A DNA stretch of 64,000 nt from Pseudomonas flavescens (GTDB taxonomy: Bacteria > Pseudomonadota > Gammaproteobacteria > Pseudomonadales > Pseudomonadaceae). The position numbers were made by a program, and so were the translations under genes. The DNA lies in NCBI RefSeq assembly GCF_013408425.1, contig NZ_JACBYV010000001.1, forward strand, positions 496,001-560,000. Reading direction: 5' to 3'. Under the pieces are notes generated by a model. The model did not search any database. It was not told the origin of the DNA and saw nothing but the letters and a program-made list of their open reading frames with translations. The first letter of the stretch is position 1. Every line of letters starts with the position of its first letter. This document shows positions 8,718-18,660 of the stretch, piece by piece.

Positions 8718-9548
8718 ATGGACTCCAGCGAACGCACCCGCTTCTGGGAAAGCTCGGCGCTGGCCGGAGTCGAACTGTTGCAGGCGCGCTATATCAAGCA
8801 GCGCTTCACCCCGCATGTCCACGAAGGCTTCGTGTTCACCGTAATCGAACACGGCGCGCAGCGTTTTCGCCATCGCGGTGCCGATCATCTGGCTCCTGTC
8901 GGCAGCATGGTATTGATCAACCCGGATGAGGTGCACACCGGCTCGGCGGCCCATGAGCAGGGCTGGTTCTATCGGGCGTTCTATCCGGCTCCTGCCCAGG
9001 TGAACGGCGTGCTCGAGGAACTGGGGCTGGCCCAGCGCGGCCTGCCTTCTTTCGCCGCCAGTGTGTTGCAGGACGTGCCGCTGCATCAGGCATTCGCTCA
9101 GTTGCACCGTCTGCTCGACAGCGATGCCAGTGCGCTGCAGCAGCAGACGGCATGGCGGGAAACGCTGCTGATGCTGTTCCAGCGGCATGCGGGTGTTACT
9201 CAGGCGCCGCCACCGGGGCAGGAGCCGCGTGCTGTCATCCTCGCCAAGGAGCTGCTCGCGGCGCGCCTTGGCGAGCCGCCGTCACTGGAGACATTGGCGG
9301 CTGCGGTGAACCTCTCGCCCTTTCATTTCGCCCGGGTATTTCGCCGCGCTACCGGCCTGCCGCCCCATGCCTGGCTGCAACAGCGGCGGCTGGAACAGGC
9401 ACGGGCGCTACTGCGTGATGGCTGCGCGCCGTTGAGCGTTGCCCTGCAACTAGGCTTCGCTGACCAGAGCCACCTGACGCGGCAGTTCAAGCAGGTGTAT
9501 GGCGTGGCCCCCGGCGAGTACCGCAACGCCTGCCGCCGCGCCCTGTAA
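8718..9548 (+). CDS. AraC family transcriptional regulator
   Basis: 276 aa. The N-terminal half is a cupin-like sensing domain (HVHEGFVFTVIEHGAQRFRHRG; INPDEVHTGSAAHEQGWFYR). The C-terminal hundred residues hold the two helix-turn-helix motifs of the family: LAAAVNLSPFHFARVFRRAT and the second helix with LGFADQSHLTRQFKQVYGVAPGEYR. It follows the acetyltransferase by six bases. In this subfamily the regulator often controls an adjacent amino acid exporter, and azlCD lie 226 bases downstream on the same strand, separated by a palindromic repeat. That regulatory link is an inference. Confidence 0.9.
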   Translation: MDSSERTRFWESSALAGVELLQARYIKQRFTPHVHEGFVFTVIEHGAQRFRHRGADHLAPVGSMVLINPDEVHTGSAAHEQGWFYRAFYPAPAQVNGVLEELGLAQRGLPSFAASVLQDVPLHQAFAQLHRLLDSDASALQQQTAWRETLLMLFQRHAGVTQAPPPGQEPRAVILAKELLAARLGEPPSLETLAAAVNLSPFHFARVFRRATGLPPHAWLQQRRLEQARALLRDGCAPLSVALQLGFADQSHLTRQFKQVYGVAPGEYRNACRRAL

Positions 9549-9593
9549 CCTGTGGTTGAGTGATACCGCAGCTTTCCCTGCGAATTGCACTGG

Positions 9594-9660
9594 TGGGAGC
9601 GCGCCATGCGCGCGAAAAATCGCGGGCATGGACCAGGCGTCCCCGCTCGCTCCCACAGAT
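9594..9660. repeat. Single palindromic element, reverse orientation
   Basis: A lone copy of the compound palindrome found in arrays A, B and D, here in the opposite orientation: GTGGGAGCGCGCCATGCGCG first, then the CGGGCATGG arm, ending near CGCTCCCAC. The second half is diverged. It lies between the AraC regulator and azlC and could act as a transcription attenuator or terminator. Confidence 0.75.
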
Positions 9661-9774
9661 GCCCTGGTATCACGAGAACTGCGCAAGATTGTTCAAGACA
9701 GCAGGAGTAGGGCGGGCTAGCCTCACTCGATCCTGATCGCCCGCCGGCGGTCTTTTCAGTCAAGCGATAAGCCG

Positions 9775-10485
9775 ATGTCTCGATACCAAGAGTTCCTGCA
9801 GGGCCTGCGCGATATGTTGCCGATGCTGCTCGGTGCCATGCCGTTCGGCATCATCTACGGCAGCCTGGCCGGTGCCGCCGGGCTGAACGCCTGGCAGACC
9901 GTCGGCATGTCGGTGCTGGTGTTCGCTGGGTCCGCGCAGTTCATCGCCATCAGCCTGCTGGGCGGCGGTGCCACCCTGGCCGTGCTGTGGCTGACCACCC
10001 TGGTGGTGAATCTGCGCCACGCGCTGTACAGCGCCACCCTGCAGCCTTTCGTTCGCCATCTGCCCAAGCGCTGGCGTATGCCGCTGGCCTTTTGGCTGAC
10101 CGACGAAGCCTTCGCGGTGGTGCAGCAGCGTTATGCGCGAAGCGACGACTCGCCCGACAAGCATTGGTATTTCCTGGGGGCCGGCCTGGCCATGTATGGC
10201 AACTGGGTCGGCTGCACGCTGATCGGCCTGCTGTTTGGCCAGGCCGTGCCCAACCTCGCTGCCTGGGGCCTGGATTTCGCCATGATCGCCACCTTCGTCG
10301 GCATCGTCGTGCCGATGCTGCGCAACCGCCCGCAGGTCGCTGCCGCGCTGGTGGCCGCAGTGGTCGCGTTGATCTTTCATGACCTGCCTTACAAGCTCGG
10401 GCTGATGGCCGCTGCCTGCGCCGGCATCGTGGTGGGCGTGTTGCTCGAACGCGGCCAGGCGCCCCAGCAGGAGGAGATGTGCTGA
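9775..10485 (+). CDS. azlC: AzlC family branched-chain amino acid exporter, large subunit
   Basis: 236 aa integral membrane protein. It contains the AzlC hallmarks GAMPFGIIYGSLAGAAGL in the first helix, the VFAGSAQFIAI block and the NLRHALYSATLQP block near residues 75-90. Family members export branched-chain and related amino acids as a two-component permease with a small AzlD partner, which follows here with a TGATG stop/start overlap. The polar C-terminal tail (ERGQAPQQEEMC) is cytoplasmic. The ATG at 9775 is adopted by family length; its ribosome site is modest (GATAAG). Confidence 0.9.
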   Translation: MSRYQEFLQGLRDMLPMLLGAMPFGIIYGSLAGAAGLNAWQTVGMSVLVFAGSAQFIAISLLGGGATLAVLWLTTLVVNLRHALYSATLQPFVRHLPKRWRMPLAFWLTDEAFAVVQQRYARSDDSPDKHWYFLGAGLAMYGNWVGCTLIGLLFGQAVPNLAAWGLDFAMIATFVGIVVPMLRNRPQVAAALVAAVVALIFHDLPYKLGLMAAACAGIVVGVLLERGQAPQQEEMC

Positions 10486-10814
10486 TGGAAAACTGGATCC
10501 TGATCTTCGGCATGCTGGCGATCACCTTCGCCACGCGCTACAGCCTGTTCGCCTTTCCCAACCTGCGTTTTCCCCAGGCAGTGCGCCAGGCCCTGCATTA
10601 CGTGCCGACCGCGGTGCTCACGGCCATCGTGGTACCCGCCATGTTGCTGCCCGACGGGCGCAACTGGGCGCTTAACTGGGACAACGCTTACCTGCTGGCC
10701 GGCTTGGCGACCATCATGATCGCCGTGTTGACCCGCCATTTGCTGGCGACCATTGGCGGCGGGCTGGTGATCTTTTTTCTGTTGCGCTGGGCGATGGGGC
10801 AGTTGCCGATCTGA
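10485..10814 (+). CDS. azlD: AzlD family exporter, small subunit
   Basis: 109 aa with about four hydrophobic helices, beginning MENWILIFGMLAITFATRY, the typical AzlD opening. The preferred ATG at 10485 overlaps the azlC stop and has GGAGGAG eight bases upstream; a GTG at 10479 would add two residues. The conserved block LRFPQAVRQALHYVPTAVLT and the TRHLLATIGGG segment are present. It is the partner that completes the AzlCD amino acid exporter. Translational coupling with azlC is expected from the overlap. Confidence 0.9.
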   Translation: MENWILIFGMLAITFATRYSLFAFPNLRFPQAVRQALHYVPTAVLTAIVVPAMLLPDGRNWALNWDNAYLLAGLATIMIAVLTRHLLATIGGGLVIFFLLRWAMGQLPI

Positions 10815-10975
10815 ACATTTCCCGGCGTCGGGCAGCGGTGAGGCGCAGTACGACTATTCCGTTTTTCGCAATAAAGTAGTGTCGAAAGCGCCTATTCCTC
10901 GAATTTTGATTCGGTAGCAAGCTGGTCGTATGGATCGGGACATCTCCCGGCCCACCGTCCATCAGGAGCCGAACC

Positions 10976-11593
10976 ATGAAAATTCACCACGTTACACTGT
11001 CAGGCCATGCCCACCGCGCCGTTCTGTTCGCTTCGCTGCTTGGCCTCAAGCCCGAACTGGTCGAGGTCGACCTGGCCGGCGGAGCCAACAAACAGCCTGA
11101 GTTCCTCGCGCTCAACCCGTTTGGCCAGGTGCCGGTGCTGGAGGACGATGGAGTCGTCATCGCCGATTCGAACGCCATTCTCGTCTACCTCGCCAAGAAA
11201 ACCGGCCGTACCGACTGGCTGCCGGAAGACGCCGCGGGTGCGGCTGCGGTGCAACGCTGGTTGTCGGTCGCGGCCGGCGAACTGGCCTACGGACCTGCTG
11301 CGGCGCGCCTGATCACCGTATTCGGCTACGACTTCAACGCCGATGAAGTGATTGCTCGCGCCCATGTGCTGCTCGCCCGCCTGGAGCGCCATCTGACAGG
11401 TCGCCAGTGGCTGGCTGCCGATCATCCGACCATCGCTGACGTGGCGCTCTACAGCTATCTCGCCCGCGCCCCGGAAGGCAACGTCGACCTGTCCTCCTAC
11501 GTGCAGGTGAATGCCTTCCTGGCGCGTATCGAGGCGCTGCCCGGCTTCGTCGCCATCCCGCAGACCCCGGCCGGGCTGACCGCCAACGCTTGA
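10976..11593 (+). CDS. Glutathione S-transferase family protein
   Basis: 205 aa. The N-terminal thioredoxin-fold domain runs to about residue 80 and includes the cis-Pro motif ([10 protein letters not shown]) and the glutathione gamma-glutamyl site ([11 protein letters not shown], Glu usually replaced by Asn here but Ser retained). The helical C-terminal domain follows, with the N-capping box [12 protein letters not shown]. The first strand [15 protein letters not shown] has Ser-Gly-His-Ala where a catalytic Ser or Cys is usual. Family members conjugate or reduce electrophiles with glutathione. It precedes the multidomain oxidoreductase by 38 bases and is probably in one transcription unit with it. 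ATG 10976 follows an AGGAG. Confidence 0.9.
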   Translation: MKIHHVTLSGHAHRAVLFASLLGLKPELVEVDLAGGANKQPEFLALNPFGQVPVLEDDGVVIADSNAILVYLAKKTGRTDWLPEDAAGAAAVQRWLSVAAGELAYGPAAARLITVFGYDFNADEVIARAHVLLARLERHLTGRQWLAADHPTIADVALYSYLARAPEGNVDLSSYVQVNAFLARIEALPGFVAIPQTPAGLTANA

Positions 11594-11631
11594 GCTGCCA
11601 CGTCGCCTTTCGGACATCGGGAGATACGCAC

Positions 11632-13698
11632 ATGAACGACACCTCGAACCCGTCGCCCGTCTGGCATCAGGGCGAGAAGCTCATCCAGGAAAAACTCGGT
11701 GTCGCCGAGCGGATGGATGCGGTCGGCCGGCGCGTGGTGCGTGACTTCATGCCTGATCAGCACCGTGAGTTCTATGCCCAACTGCCTTTCATCGTGCTGG
11801 GCAGCGTGGATGCCAAGGGCGACGCCTGGGCTGGCATTCTCGAAGGCCGAGCAGGTTTCATGGCGTCGCCGACGCCCAGCACCTTGGATCTCGCCGCGCG
11901 CCCGCATCCCGATGATCCTGTCGGGCAGGGCATGCACGAGGGGGCCGCACTCGGGCTGCTGGGGATCGAACTGCACACTCGCCGGCGCAACCGCATGAAC
12001 GGCGTGGTGGCCGCTGGGGCACAAGGCTTGCGCGTCGAGGTGGAGCAGAGTTTCGGCAACTGCCCGCGCTACATACAGCAGCGCGACTTCACCTTCGCCC
12101 GTGATCCGGCTGTGCCGTTTGCGGGGGAAGTCGAGGAACTCGCTGCGCTGGACGCTGCTGCGCGTGAGTTGATCGCCCAGGCCGACGCGTTCTTCGTCGC
12201 CTCCTATGCCGATGTTCAGGGACGCCGGCAGGTCGATGTGTCCCACCGTGGTGGCAACTCGGGCTTCGTCCGCGTGGACGAGGGGGGCACCCTGACCATC
12301 CCCGATTTCAATGGCAATCTGTTCTTCTCCACCCTTGGCAACATCGTGCTCAACGGCAAGGCTGGTCTGCTGTTCGTGGATTTTGCCACGGGCGATGTGC
12401 TGCAGATGAGCGGTGAGGCCGAGATCATCTTCGACTCACCGGAGATCGCCGCCTTCCAGGGCGCCGAGCGGCTGTGGACGTTCCGCCCACGGCGTATCGT
12501 GCGCCGCCCGGGTGGCCTGGCCCTGCGCTGGGCACTTCGTCCCGATGGCTGGGCGGATAGCTCGCTGATGACCGGTAACTGGCTGCAGGCCGCGAGCCGG
12601 CTGCACGCCGCCCAGTACGCCACTCAATGGCGAGCCATGAAGGTCTCGCGCATCGTCGAGGAAAGTCAGTCGATCCGCTCTCTGCATCTGGAACCGGTCG
12701 ATGGCGCGGGGCTGCTGCCGCACCTGGCCGGCCAGCACCTGCCAATTCGGCTGCAGCTTGGCGAGGGCGAAAAGCCGCTGATTCGCACCTACACCCTGTC
12801 GGTCGCGCCGTCCGCTGGCATCTACCGGATCAGCGTCAAACGTGAGGGACGGGTATCGCAGTTCCTTCATGATCGGTTGCATGAAGGCGATCTGATCGAA
12901 GCCCGCGCCCCGGCCGGTGCCTTCACGCTGGATCCGCAGGAGGAGCGGCCGCTGGTATTGCTGGCCGGTGGTATTGGCATCACGCCGATGCTGGCGATGC
13001 TGCACCATGTGGTCTACGAAGGCTGGCGCCGGCAACGGGTCAGGCCGGTCACCCTGTTCTACGCCGCCCGCTCGAAAGCCGAGCGCGCCTTCGACCGCGA
13101 ACTCGCTGATCTGGTCGCCGCCGCCCAGGGCGCGGTCAGGCTGGTGCGGGTGCTTGGCGATACTCAGGGCGCCGAGCCAGGGGTCGACTATGACGCTGCA
13201 GGGCGCATCGACATGGCGCTGCTGAGCCGCTTTCTGGCCTTCGAAGACTACGCCTTCTACCTGTGCGGGCCGCCGGCGTTCACCCAGGGCCTGTACGATG
13301 GCCTGCGCGGGTACAGCATCGCCGACCGGCGCATCCATGCCGAAGGCTTCGGGCCGGCGTCTCTGGTGCGTCGCCCCGATCAGCCAACTGCCGCTGCGGT
13401 GGTCGTGCCGCCAGCGACCGGACCGGTGCCGGTGCTGTTCAGCGAGTCGCTGAAGGAAGCGCGCTGGACACCGGAATCGGGCACGCTGCTGGAACTGGCC
13501 GAGGCCCGTGGCCTGGAGCCTGAATTCAGCTGCCGCGAAGGCTCCTGCGGTACCTGCCGTACCCGATTGCTCAAAGGTGCAGTGAGTTACCTGAAGGAGC
13601 CCACCGCCAAGCTCGACGACAACGAGGTATTGATCTGCTGCGCGGTTCCGGCGCAGCCGCAACATGCCGGTGACGAGCGTATTGAACTGGCGCTCTGA
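11632..13698 (+). CDS. Three-part oxidoreductase: PNPOx-like flavin domain, FAD/NAD reductase, 2Fe-2S ferredoxin
   Basis: 688 aa from ATG 11632 (GGGAG seven bases upstream). Residues 1-330 form a pyridoxamine-phosphate-oxidase-like split barrel ([19 protein letters not shown] opening; [11 protein letters not shown]). Residues 335-580 are a ferredoxin reductase: FAD motif RTYTLSVAP, nucleotide motif [12 protein letters not shown] and [12 protein letters not shown]. Residues 600-688 are a plant-type ferredoxin with CREGSCGTC (C-x4-C-x2-C) and a distal cysteine in LICC. The layout implies electron flow from NAD(P)H through FAD and the iron-sulfur cluster, possibly to a flavin in the N-terminal domain. 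The substrate is unknown. It is grouped with a GST and a DUF1348 protein, consistent with stress or detoxification. Confidence 0.9.
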   Translation: MNDTSNPSPVWHQGEKLIQEKLGVAERMDAVGRRVVRDFMPDQHREFYAQLPFIVLGSVDAKGDAWAGILEGRAGFMASPTPSTLDLAARPHPDDPVGQGMHEGAALGLLGIELHTRRRNRMNGVVAAGAQGLRVEVEQSFGNCPRYIQQRDFTFARDPAVPFAGEVEELAALDAAARELIAQADAFFVASYADVQGRRQVDVSHRGGNSGFVRVDEGGTLTIPDFNGNLFFSTLGNIVLNGKAGLLFVDFATGDVLQMSGEAEIIFDSPEIAAFQGAERLWTFRPRRIVRRPGGLALRWALRPDGWADSSLMTGNWLQAASRLHAAQYATQWRAMKVSRIVEESQSIRSLHLEPVDGAGLLPHLAGQHLPIRLQLGEGEKPLIRTYTLSVAPSAGIYRISVKREGRVSQFLHDRLHEGDLIEARAPAGAFTLDPQEERPLVLLAGGIGITPMLAMLHHVVYEGWRRQRVRPVTLFYAARSKAERAFDRELADLVAAAQGAVRLVRVLGDTQGAEPGVDYDAAGRIDMALLSRFLAFEDYAFYLCGPPAFTQGLYDGLRGYSIADRRIHAEGFGPASLVRRPDQPTAAAVVVPPATGPVPVLFSESLKEARWTPESGTLLELAEARGLEPEFSCREGSCGTCRTRLLKGAVSYLKEPTAKLDDNEVLICCAVPAQPQHAGDERIELAL

Positions 13699-13766
13699 GC
13701 GAACCGGCCAGCCTGATGGTCAGGCGTGAAGCGTGCACATCCCAATCCACAGCAAGGAGTTCCGCC

Positions 13767-14231
13767 ATGTCCCGTCCACCGCTTCCTCCGTTCGACGAAC
13801 GATCCGCCATCGAAAAAGTACGTCTGGCCGAAGACGGCTGGAACAGCCGCGACCCGGCCAAGGTGGCACTGGCTTATATCCTCGACACGCGCTGGCGCAA
13901 CCGCGTCGAGTTCGTTACCAATCGCGCCGAGGCCGAAGCCTTTCTGACCCGCAAGTGGAACCGTGAGCTCGACTATCGGCTGATCAAGGAACTGTGGGCT
14001 TTTACCGGCAACCGCATTGCCGTGCGCTACGCCTATGAGTATCACGACGACAGTGGGCAGTGGTTCCGCGCCTATGGTAACGAGAACTGGGAGTTCGCCG
14101 AGGACGGCCTGATGCGCGCACGCCATGCCAGCATCAACGAACAGCCAATCGCCGAAGCCGACCGCAGGTTTCATTGGCCACTGGGCCGCCGCCCGGACGA
14201 TCACCCGAGCCTCAGTGATTTAGGTTTCTGA
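13767..14231 (+). CDS. DUF1348 / SnoaL-like protein
   Basis: 154 aa starting at ATG 13767, which has AAGGAG eight bases upstream. The sequence shows the DUF1348 pattern: [48 protein letters not shown] and the closing [15 protein letters not shown]. The family adopts the NTF2/SnoaL cone-shaped fold, which can bind small ligands or act as an isomerase or hydrolase, but this subgroup has no assigned reaction that I know. It follows the oxidoreductase on the same strand by 68 bases and precedes repeat array B. Confidence 0.88.
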   Translation: MSRPPLPPFDERSAIEKVRLAEDGWNSRDPAKVALAYILDTRWRNRVEFVTNRAEAEAFLTRKWNRELDYRLIKELWAFTGNRIAVRYAYEYHDDSGQWFRAYGNENWEFAEDGLMRARHASINEQPIAEADRRFHWPLGRRPDDHPSLSDLGF

Positions 14232-14318
14232 GAACCCGGCCAAGAGCGTTTGTGAGTATGTGAAGTTCGCGGCCGATACGGACATGGATCACTTCAAGGC
14301 GGAGGCGGGCATTCGACT

Positions 14319-15340
14319 TTTGTGGGCTGAAGCCCACCCTACGGCTGCAAGCAGGCTCAGTAGGCGCGCCGATGCCCTACCTGTGGGAACGGGCCATGCC
14401 CGTGATTTCGCGCGCATGGCGCGCTCCCACAATGTTCACGCTGGCTGGATTGCCCGCGAAGTCCCGTAGGGCGGGCTTCAGCCCACCAGCCGAATCGAAT
14501 CCTGACTGGGTGGTGGCTGCCGTGCTCTTGGCAGTGGGGGTCGGATCTCTATTGGGGGCGGGCAATTGGTGGGCTGAAGCCCACCCTACGGCTGCAAGCA
14601 GGCTCTGTAGGCGCGCCGATGCCCTACCTGTGGGAACGGGCCATGCCCGTGATTCGCGCGCACGGCGCGCGCTCACAATGTTCACGCTGGCTGGATTGCC
14701 CGCGAAGTCCCGTAGGGTGGGCTTCAGCCCACCAGCCGAATCGAATCCTGACTGGGTGGTGGCTGCCGTGCCCTTGGCAGTGGGTGTCGGATCTCTGTTG
14801 GGGGCGGGCAATGGTGGGCTGAAGCCCACCCTACGGCTGCAAGCAGGCTCTGTAGGCGCGCCGATGCCCTACCTGTGGGAACGGGCCATGCCCGTGATTT
14901 CGCGCGCATGGCGCGCTCCCACAATGTTCACGCTGGCTGGATTGCCCGCGAAGTCCCGTAGGGTGGGCTTCAGCCCACCAGCTGAATCGAATCCTGACTG
15001 GGTGGTGGCTGCCGTGCTCTTGGCAGTGGGGGTCGGATCTCTGTTGGGGGCGGGCAATTGGTGGGCTGAAGCCCACTCTACGGCTGCAAGCAGGCTCTGT
15101 AGGCGCGCCGATGCCCTACCTGTGGGAACGGGCCATGCCCGTGATTTCGCGCGCATGGCGCGCTCCCACAATGTTCACGCTGGCTGGATTGCCCGCGAAG
15201 TCCCGTAGGGTGGGCTTCAGCCCACCAGCCGAATCGAATCCTGACTGGGTGGTGGCTGCCGTGCACTTGGCAGTGGGTGTCGGATCCCTTTTGGGGTGGG
15301 CGATTGGTGGGCTGAAGCCCACCCTACGGCTCTCGTGCAT
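14319..15340. repeat. Palindrome array B, units of about 246 bp
   Basis: Four units whose compound palindrome (GTGGGAACGGGCCATGCCCG then GCGCGCATGGCGCGC and CTCCCAC) starts at 14383, 14630, 14875 and 15122, spacings 247, 245 and 247 bp. Each unit also holds GTAGGGTGGGCTTCAGCCCA and, about 90 bases on, its inverse GGTGGGCTGAAGCCCACCCT, plus a non-palindromic stretch with GAATCGAATCCTGACTGGG. The fourth unit stops before another compound palindrome. Copies differ by a few bases only. The array lies between the convergent DUF1348 gene and the penicillin-binding protein. Confidence 0.9.
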
Positions 15341-15352
15341 GACGATCACGCT

Positions 15353-18300
15353 CTAGCGTATCAATTGCGCCGTCTGTTGTTGGGGAGGTGGGGCGCAGAG
15401 GGTGCGGGCGGCAGTTTGCAGGTAGGGGGCGAGAATCGGCTGCATGCCCTTGAGCACCTGCACGGGTAGCGCCGAGGTGAAGCGGAAGCTTTCCGCTGCA
15501 CGACCGGGCACGAAGGCGGTGAGGGTGCCGAAGTGATCCGGGCCGAGAAAGAACACGAAGGTGGCGGTGCGGTTCTGTACCCGTGAGCTGATCACCTGGC
15601 CACCGCGGCCCACGCTGGTCAGGCGGTTGTCGCCGGTGCCGGTCTTGCCGCCGAGGATCAGCGGGCTGCCGTCGGCCAGGGTGAAGGTGCCTTGCAGGCG
15701 CCGTGCCGTGCCGCCATCGACCACCTGGGAAAGCGCCTCGCGCAGCGCTGCGGCGACCTCCGGCGCCATTACCCGGCGGCCAGATTCCAGCACATGGCCC
15801 AGGCGCGTTTCGTAGGGTGTGTTGGCGGCGAAGTGCAGGCTGTCGATACGCACCGTGGGCAGGCGCACGCCGTCGTTCTGGATGATGCCGATCAGCTCGG
15901 CCAATGCCGCTGGCCGGTCACCCGAGCTGCCGATGGCGGTGGCCAGGGACGGCACCAGATACTCGAAGGGGTAGCCCAGGTTCTGCCAGCGCTGATGGAT
16001 ATCCAGGAAGGCTTCGACTTCCAGCATGATGCGGATGCGGCTGTCCCGAGCGCTCTTGTGGCGGCTCTTGAACAGCCAGCCGTAGACCTCCTGGCGTTCG
16101 TCGCGGCTGGCGGCCACGGCGTCATCGAAAGCCGCCTGTGGATGATCGATCAGGTAGGCGAGCAGCCACAGTTCCAGCGGATGTACCCGGGCGATGTAGC
16201 CCTGGTCCGGCAGGCTGAAGGCACCCGGCCCATAGCGGGTATACAGATCGGCGATGCGCTTTTCGCTTGGTGGGCTGCCTGGCAGGTGGGCCTTGATGAA
16301 GCTACCGAACGTGGCCTGATCGACACCCGGCATCAGATAGCGGTGCACGGCCGCCAGGCGCGTATCGGTGAGGCGCAGGCCACCGATGAAGGTGTCCAGC
16401 CGCTCCTGGGCGGACTGGCCCTGGTACTTGCGCCAGAAGCGCAACAGAAAGGTGGTGCCCTCGCGGTCGGCGAAGCGGCTCAGGTACTCCTGGCGCCTTG
16501 GGTCCTTGTCGTCCTTGAGCAACTCGGCGCTGTTGCCCGGTGCCTGATAGGTGCTGTAGCGCACCAGATCGCGCATCAGGCGGATGAACGGCAGGTTGAT
16601 CGATTCGCGCAGTGACTCGCGCAGGGTTGGCAGCCGGCCGTTGTCCTCGCGGCGGAAGTTGCCGAAGGTATGCAGGCCACCGCCGGTAAAGAAGCGCTCC
16701 GCCGGGCTGGCCGAGTAACGCCGCTCCAGTGCCGCGTCGAGCATGCTGGTAAGGTCTGCCCCCGGGTTGCGCAGCAGGTAGTCGATGGCCCAGCGGCTGA
16801 GCAGATCCTGGTCGGCGATATCCTGAGCGCGCAGTTGTGCAGCGCTCATGCCGGCGTGCCGTGCATGCAGTTCGGCGATCACTTCCAGGTAGGTGGCCAT
16901 TACCCGCAATTTGGCGGTGGAGCCCAGTTCCAGCTTGCTGCCTTCGTTGATATCGAACGGCTGGTGGGTGTTGTCGGTTTGTACTCGAACCTGATTGCCA
17001 TTGGGTGTGCGCTCGAACAGGGTGAAGCTGTAGCGCACGTCGGCGGTCTTGCTGGGCGACAGCAGGCGGTCGCCGAACAGCCCGACGCTTTCGGCGAATG
17101 CCGGGTCGGCGAGTCGTTCGAGGTACAGGCTGACCTGCTGCTGCAGGTCCGAGTTGAGGCTGGAACGGGCATCCAGATCGAGGCGGTCGAGCTGGTAGTA
17201 GGACAGGTTGAGCAGGCTGGCCAGCCGCGCCCGGGCCATGCTGATGCCCTTGTCGCTATCGACCCGTTGCAGGTTGGGGTCGGTCTGCCAGTCGCGGTAG
17301 GTCACCTTCTGGGCCAGAGCGGCATCGCGCAGGTCGTCGTCGAGCACGCCGCCGCTGGCCAGCAGGCGCAGGTGGCTGTCGGTCAGCTCGGCGAGCTCGT
17401 CACGGCCCTTCGACAGGTAGTACGAGGGCCGCCGCTGGGCGATCATCAGCGACAGCACCTGACGCAGTGCCAAGCCCCGTTCGGCCAGGCTGGCGTCGCT
17501 GGAGCGCTGCGGGTCGAGCAGGCGGTTGGTGGTGGCGAAGTCGGCGCCGTACCAGATGCGCAAGCCGTCGGCCAGGCCGTGTACCTCGCCGTGCCCCGGT
17601 GCAGCCGATAGCGGTACGCTGTTGAGGTAGTCACGCACGATGTTCTGCCGGGCTTCGAGGGTTTGTGGGCCGCCCTGATAGGCGCGCACGCTGGCCGATA
17701 CCATCTGCCGCAGTTTCTCCGCGGGCGCATGGGTGATGCCATCTGGCGAATGCCGGTACTTCTCCAGTTGCGTGGCCAGGGTGCTGCCGCCCGCGGACTG
17801 GTCCTGCATGCCGACGTATTTGCCAATCTGCGAGAGCGCCGCCTTGCTGAAACGCGGCCAGTCCACCGCCGGGTTCGCTTCGGCGGGCTCGCTGGCCAAC
17901 AGCTTGCGGTCTTCGATGAACAGCAGGCTGCCGACCACCAGTGGCGGAATGGCGGTGAAGCTCGGGTAGCGTTGTCGGGGATTGCGCACGGTGTAGAAGG
18001 GCGAGCCACGGCAGTCTTCGATATTGACCCCGGTCTGCGCCTTTTCCGCGAAGGGCGGGAACAAGCCGCGTTCGGCGTAAGCCATCAGCGCCGCAGAGAA
18101 GTGACTCTGCTGCAACACCTCGAAGCCTCGGCTCTGCAGGCGCTCGATGAAAGTAGGTAGGTGGCTGTAACCCATGCGTTGATCGAAAGGACCGGCACCC
18201 GGGTAAATGATCGCGTCGCTGGGGCCGTTTTCGACCTGATAGGTCAGCTGCGCGGCGTAGCGGCTCAGTTCGCTGGACTGGAAGTAGGCGGTGCGCAGTT

Positions 18301-18463
18301 CATAGATCAGCAGAGCCGCGCCGATCACCAGCAGAAGCATCAGGATGACGCCGACTGCCCAGCGCACAGGGTGGGACTGCCGCCGAGGTTCGAGCTGCAC
18401 CGCGGTAGCGGCTTTGCGCTCGCTTACAGGCGGTGCTGGGTCGGATCGCCATAGTGCGCCCAT
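15353..18463 (-). CDS. Class A penicillin-binding protein-like transglycosylase/transpeptidase
   Basis: 1036 aa. A cytoplasmic N-terminus precedes one transmembrane segment (about 34-55). The GT51 glycosyltransferase domain includes the catalytic Glu in FIEDRKL (E184), the GGSTLATQLEK motif (226-236) and RQNIVRDYLNSVPL. The transpeptidase domain has the SxxK motif STAK with Ser 515, an SIN motif in ESINLPF, and KTG in GGKTGTGDN near 945. All catalytic motifs are thus present, so polymerising and cross-linking activity are both plausible. It is longer than standard PBP1a/1b because of extra sequence between the two domains, and ends in a Gln-rich tail. It is divergent from the aldo/keto reductase. 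I do not know a characterised name for this branch. Confidence 0.85.
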   Translation of the reverse strand: MGALWRSDPAPPVSERKAATAVQLEPRRQSHPVRWAVGVILMLLLVIGAALLIYELRTAYFQSSELSRYAAQLTYQVENGPSDAIIYPGAGPFDQRMGYSHLPTFIERLQSRGFEVLQQSHFSAALMAYAERGLFPPFAEKAQTGVNIEDCRGSPFYTVRNPRQRYPSFTAIPPLVVGSLLFIEDRKLLASEPAEANPAVDWPRFSKAALSQIGKYVGMQDQSAGGSTLATQLEKYRHSPDGITHAPAEKLRQMVSASVRAYQGGPQTLEARQNIVRDYLNSVPLSAAPGHGEVHGLADGLRIWYGADFATTNRLLDPQRSSDASLAERGLALRQVLSLMIAQRRPSYYLSKGRDELAELTDSHLRLLASGGVLDDDLRDAALAQKVTYRDWQTDPNLQRVDSDKGISMARARLASLLNLSYYQLDRLDLDARSSLNSDLQQQVSLYLERLADPAFAESVGLFGDRLLSPSKTADVRYSFTLFERTPNGNQVRVQTDNTHQPFDINEGSKLELGSTAKLRVMATYLEVIAELHARHAGMSAAQLRAQDIADQDLLSRWAIDYLLRNPGADLTSMLDAALERRYSASPAERFFTGGGLHTFGNFRREDNGRLPTLRESLRESINLPFIRLMRDLVRYSTYQAPGNSAELLKDDKDPRRQEYLSRFADREGTTFLLRFWRKYQGQSAQERLDTFIGGLRLTDTRLAAVHRYLMPGVDQATFGSFIKAHLPGSPPSEKRIADLYTRYGPGAFSLPDQGYIARVHPLELWLLAYLIDHPQAAFDDAVAASRDERQEVYGWLFKSRHKSARDSRIRIMLEVEAFLDIHQRWQNLGYPFEYLVPSLATAIGSSGDRPAALAELIGIIQNDGVRLPTVRIDSLHFAANTPYETRLGHVLESGRRVMAPEVAAALREALSQVVDGGTARRLQGTFTLADGSPLILGGKTGTGDNRLTSVGRGGQVISSRVQNRTATFVFFLGPDHFGTLTAFVPGRAAESFRFTSALPVQVLKGMQPILAPYLQTAARTLCAPPPQQQTAQLIR

Positions 18464-18660
18464 AGTGAGTTGGCCCTGGCTTGTCCTTTATCACTAGCGT
18501 AGTCGCTGGGTGGCGGCGTGCCCTGTCCACTGAGCAGAAAACTCGTGTCGGAACGTGAACGACGATTGCAGGCGGGCGCTCTACGCCGGGCATGATCCTT
18601 GGCGCAGAATCTGAACCCACGGGTGGCAGGCGGGTCAGGATGCAATCAGCAGGAGGAAGC

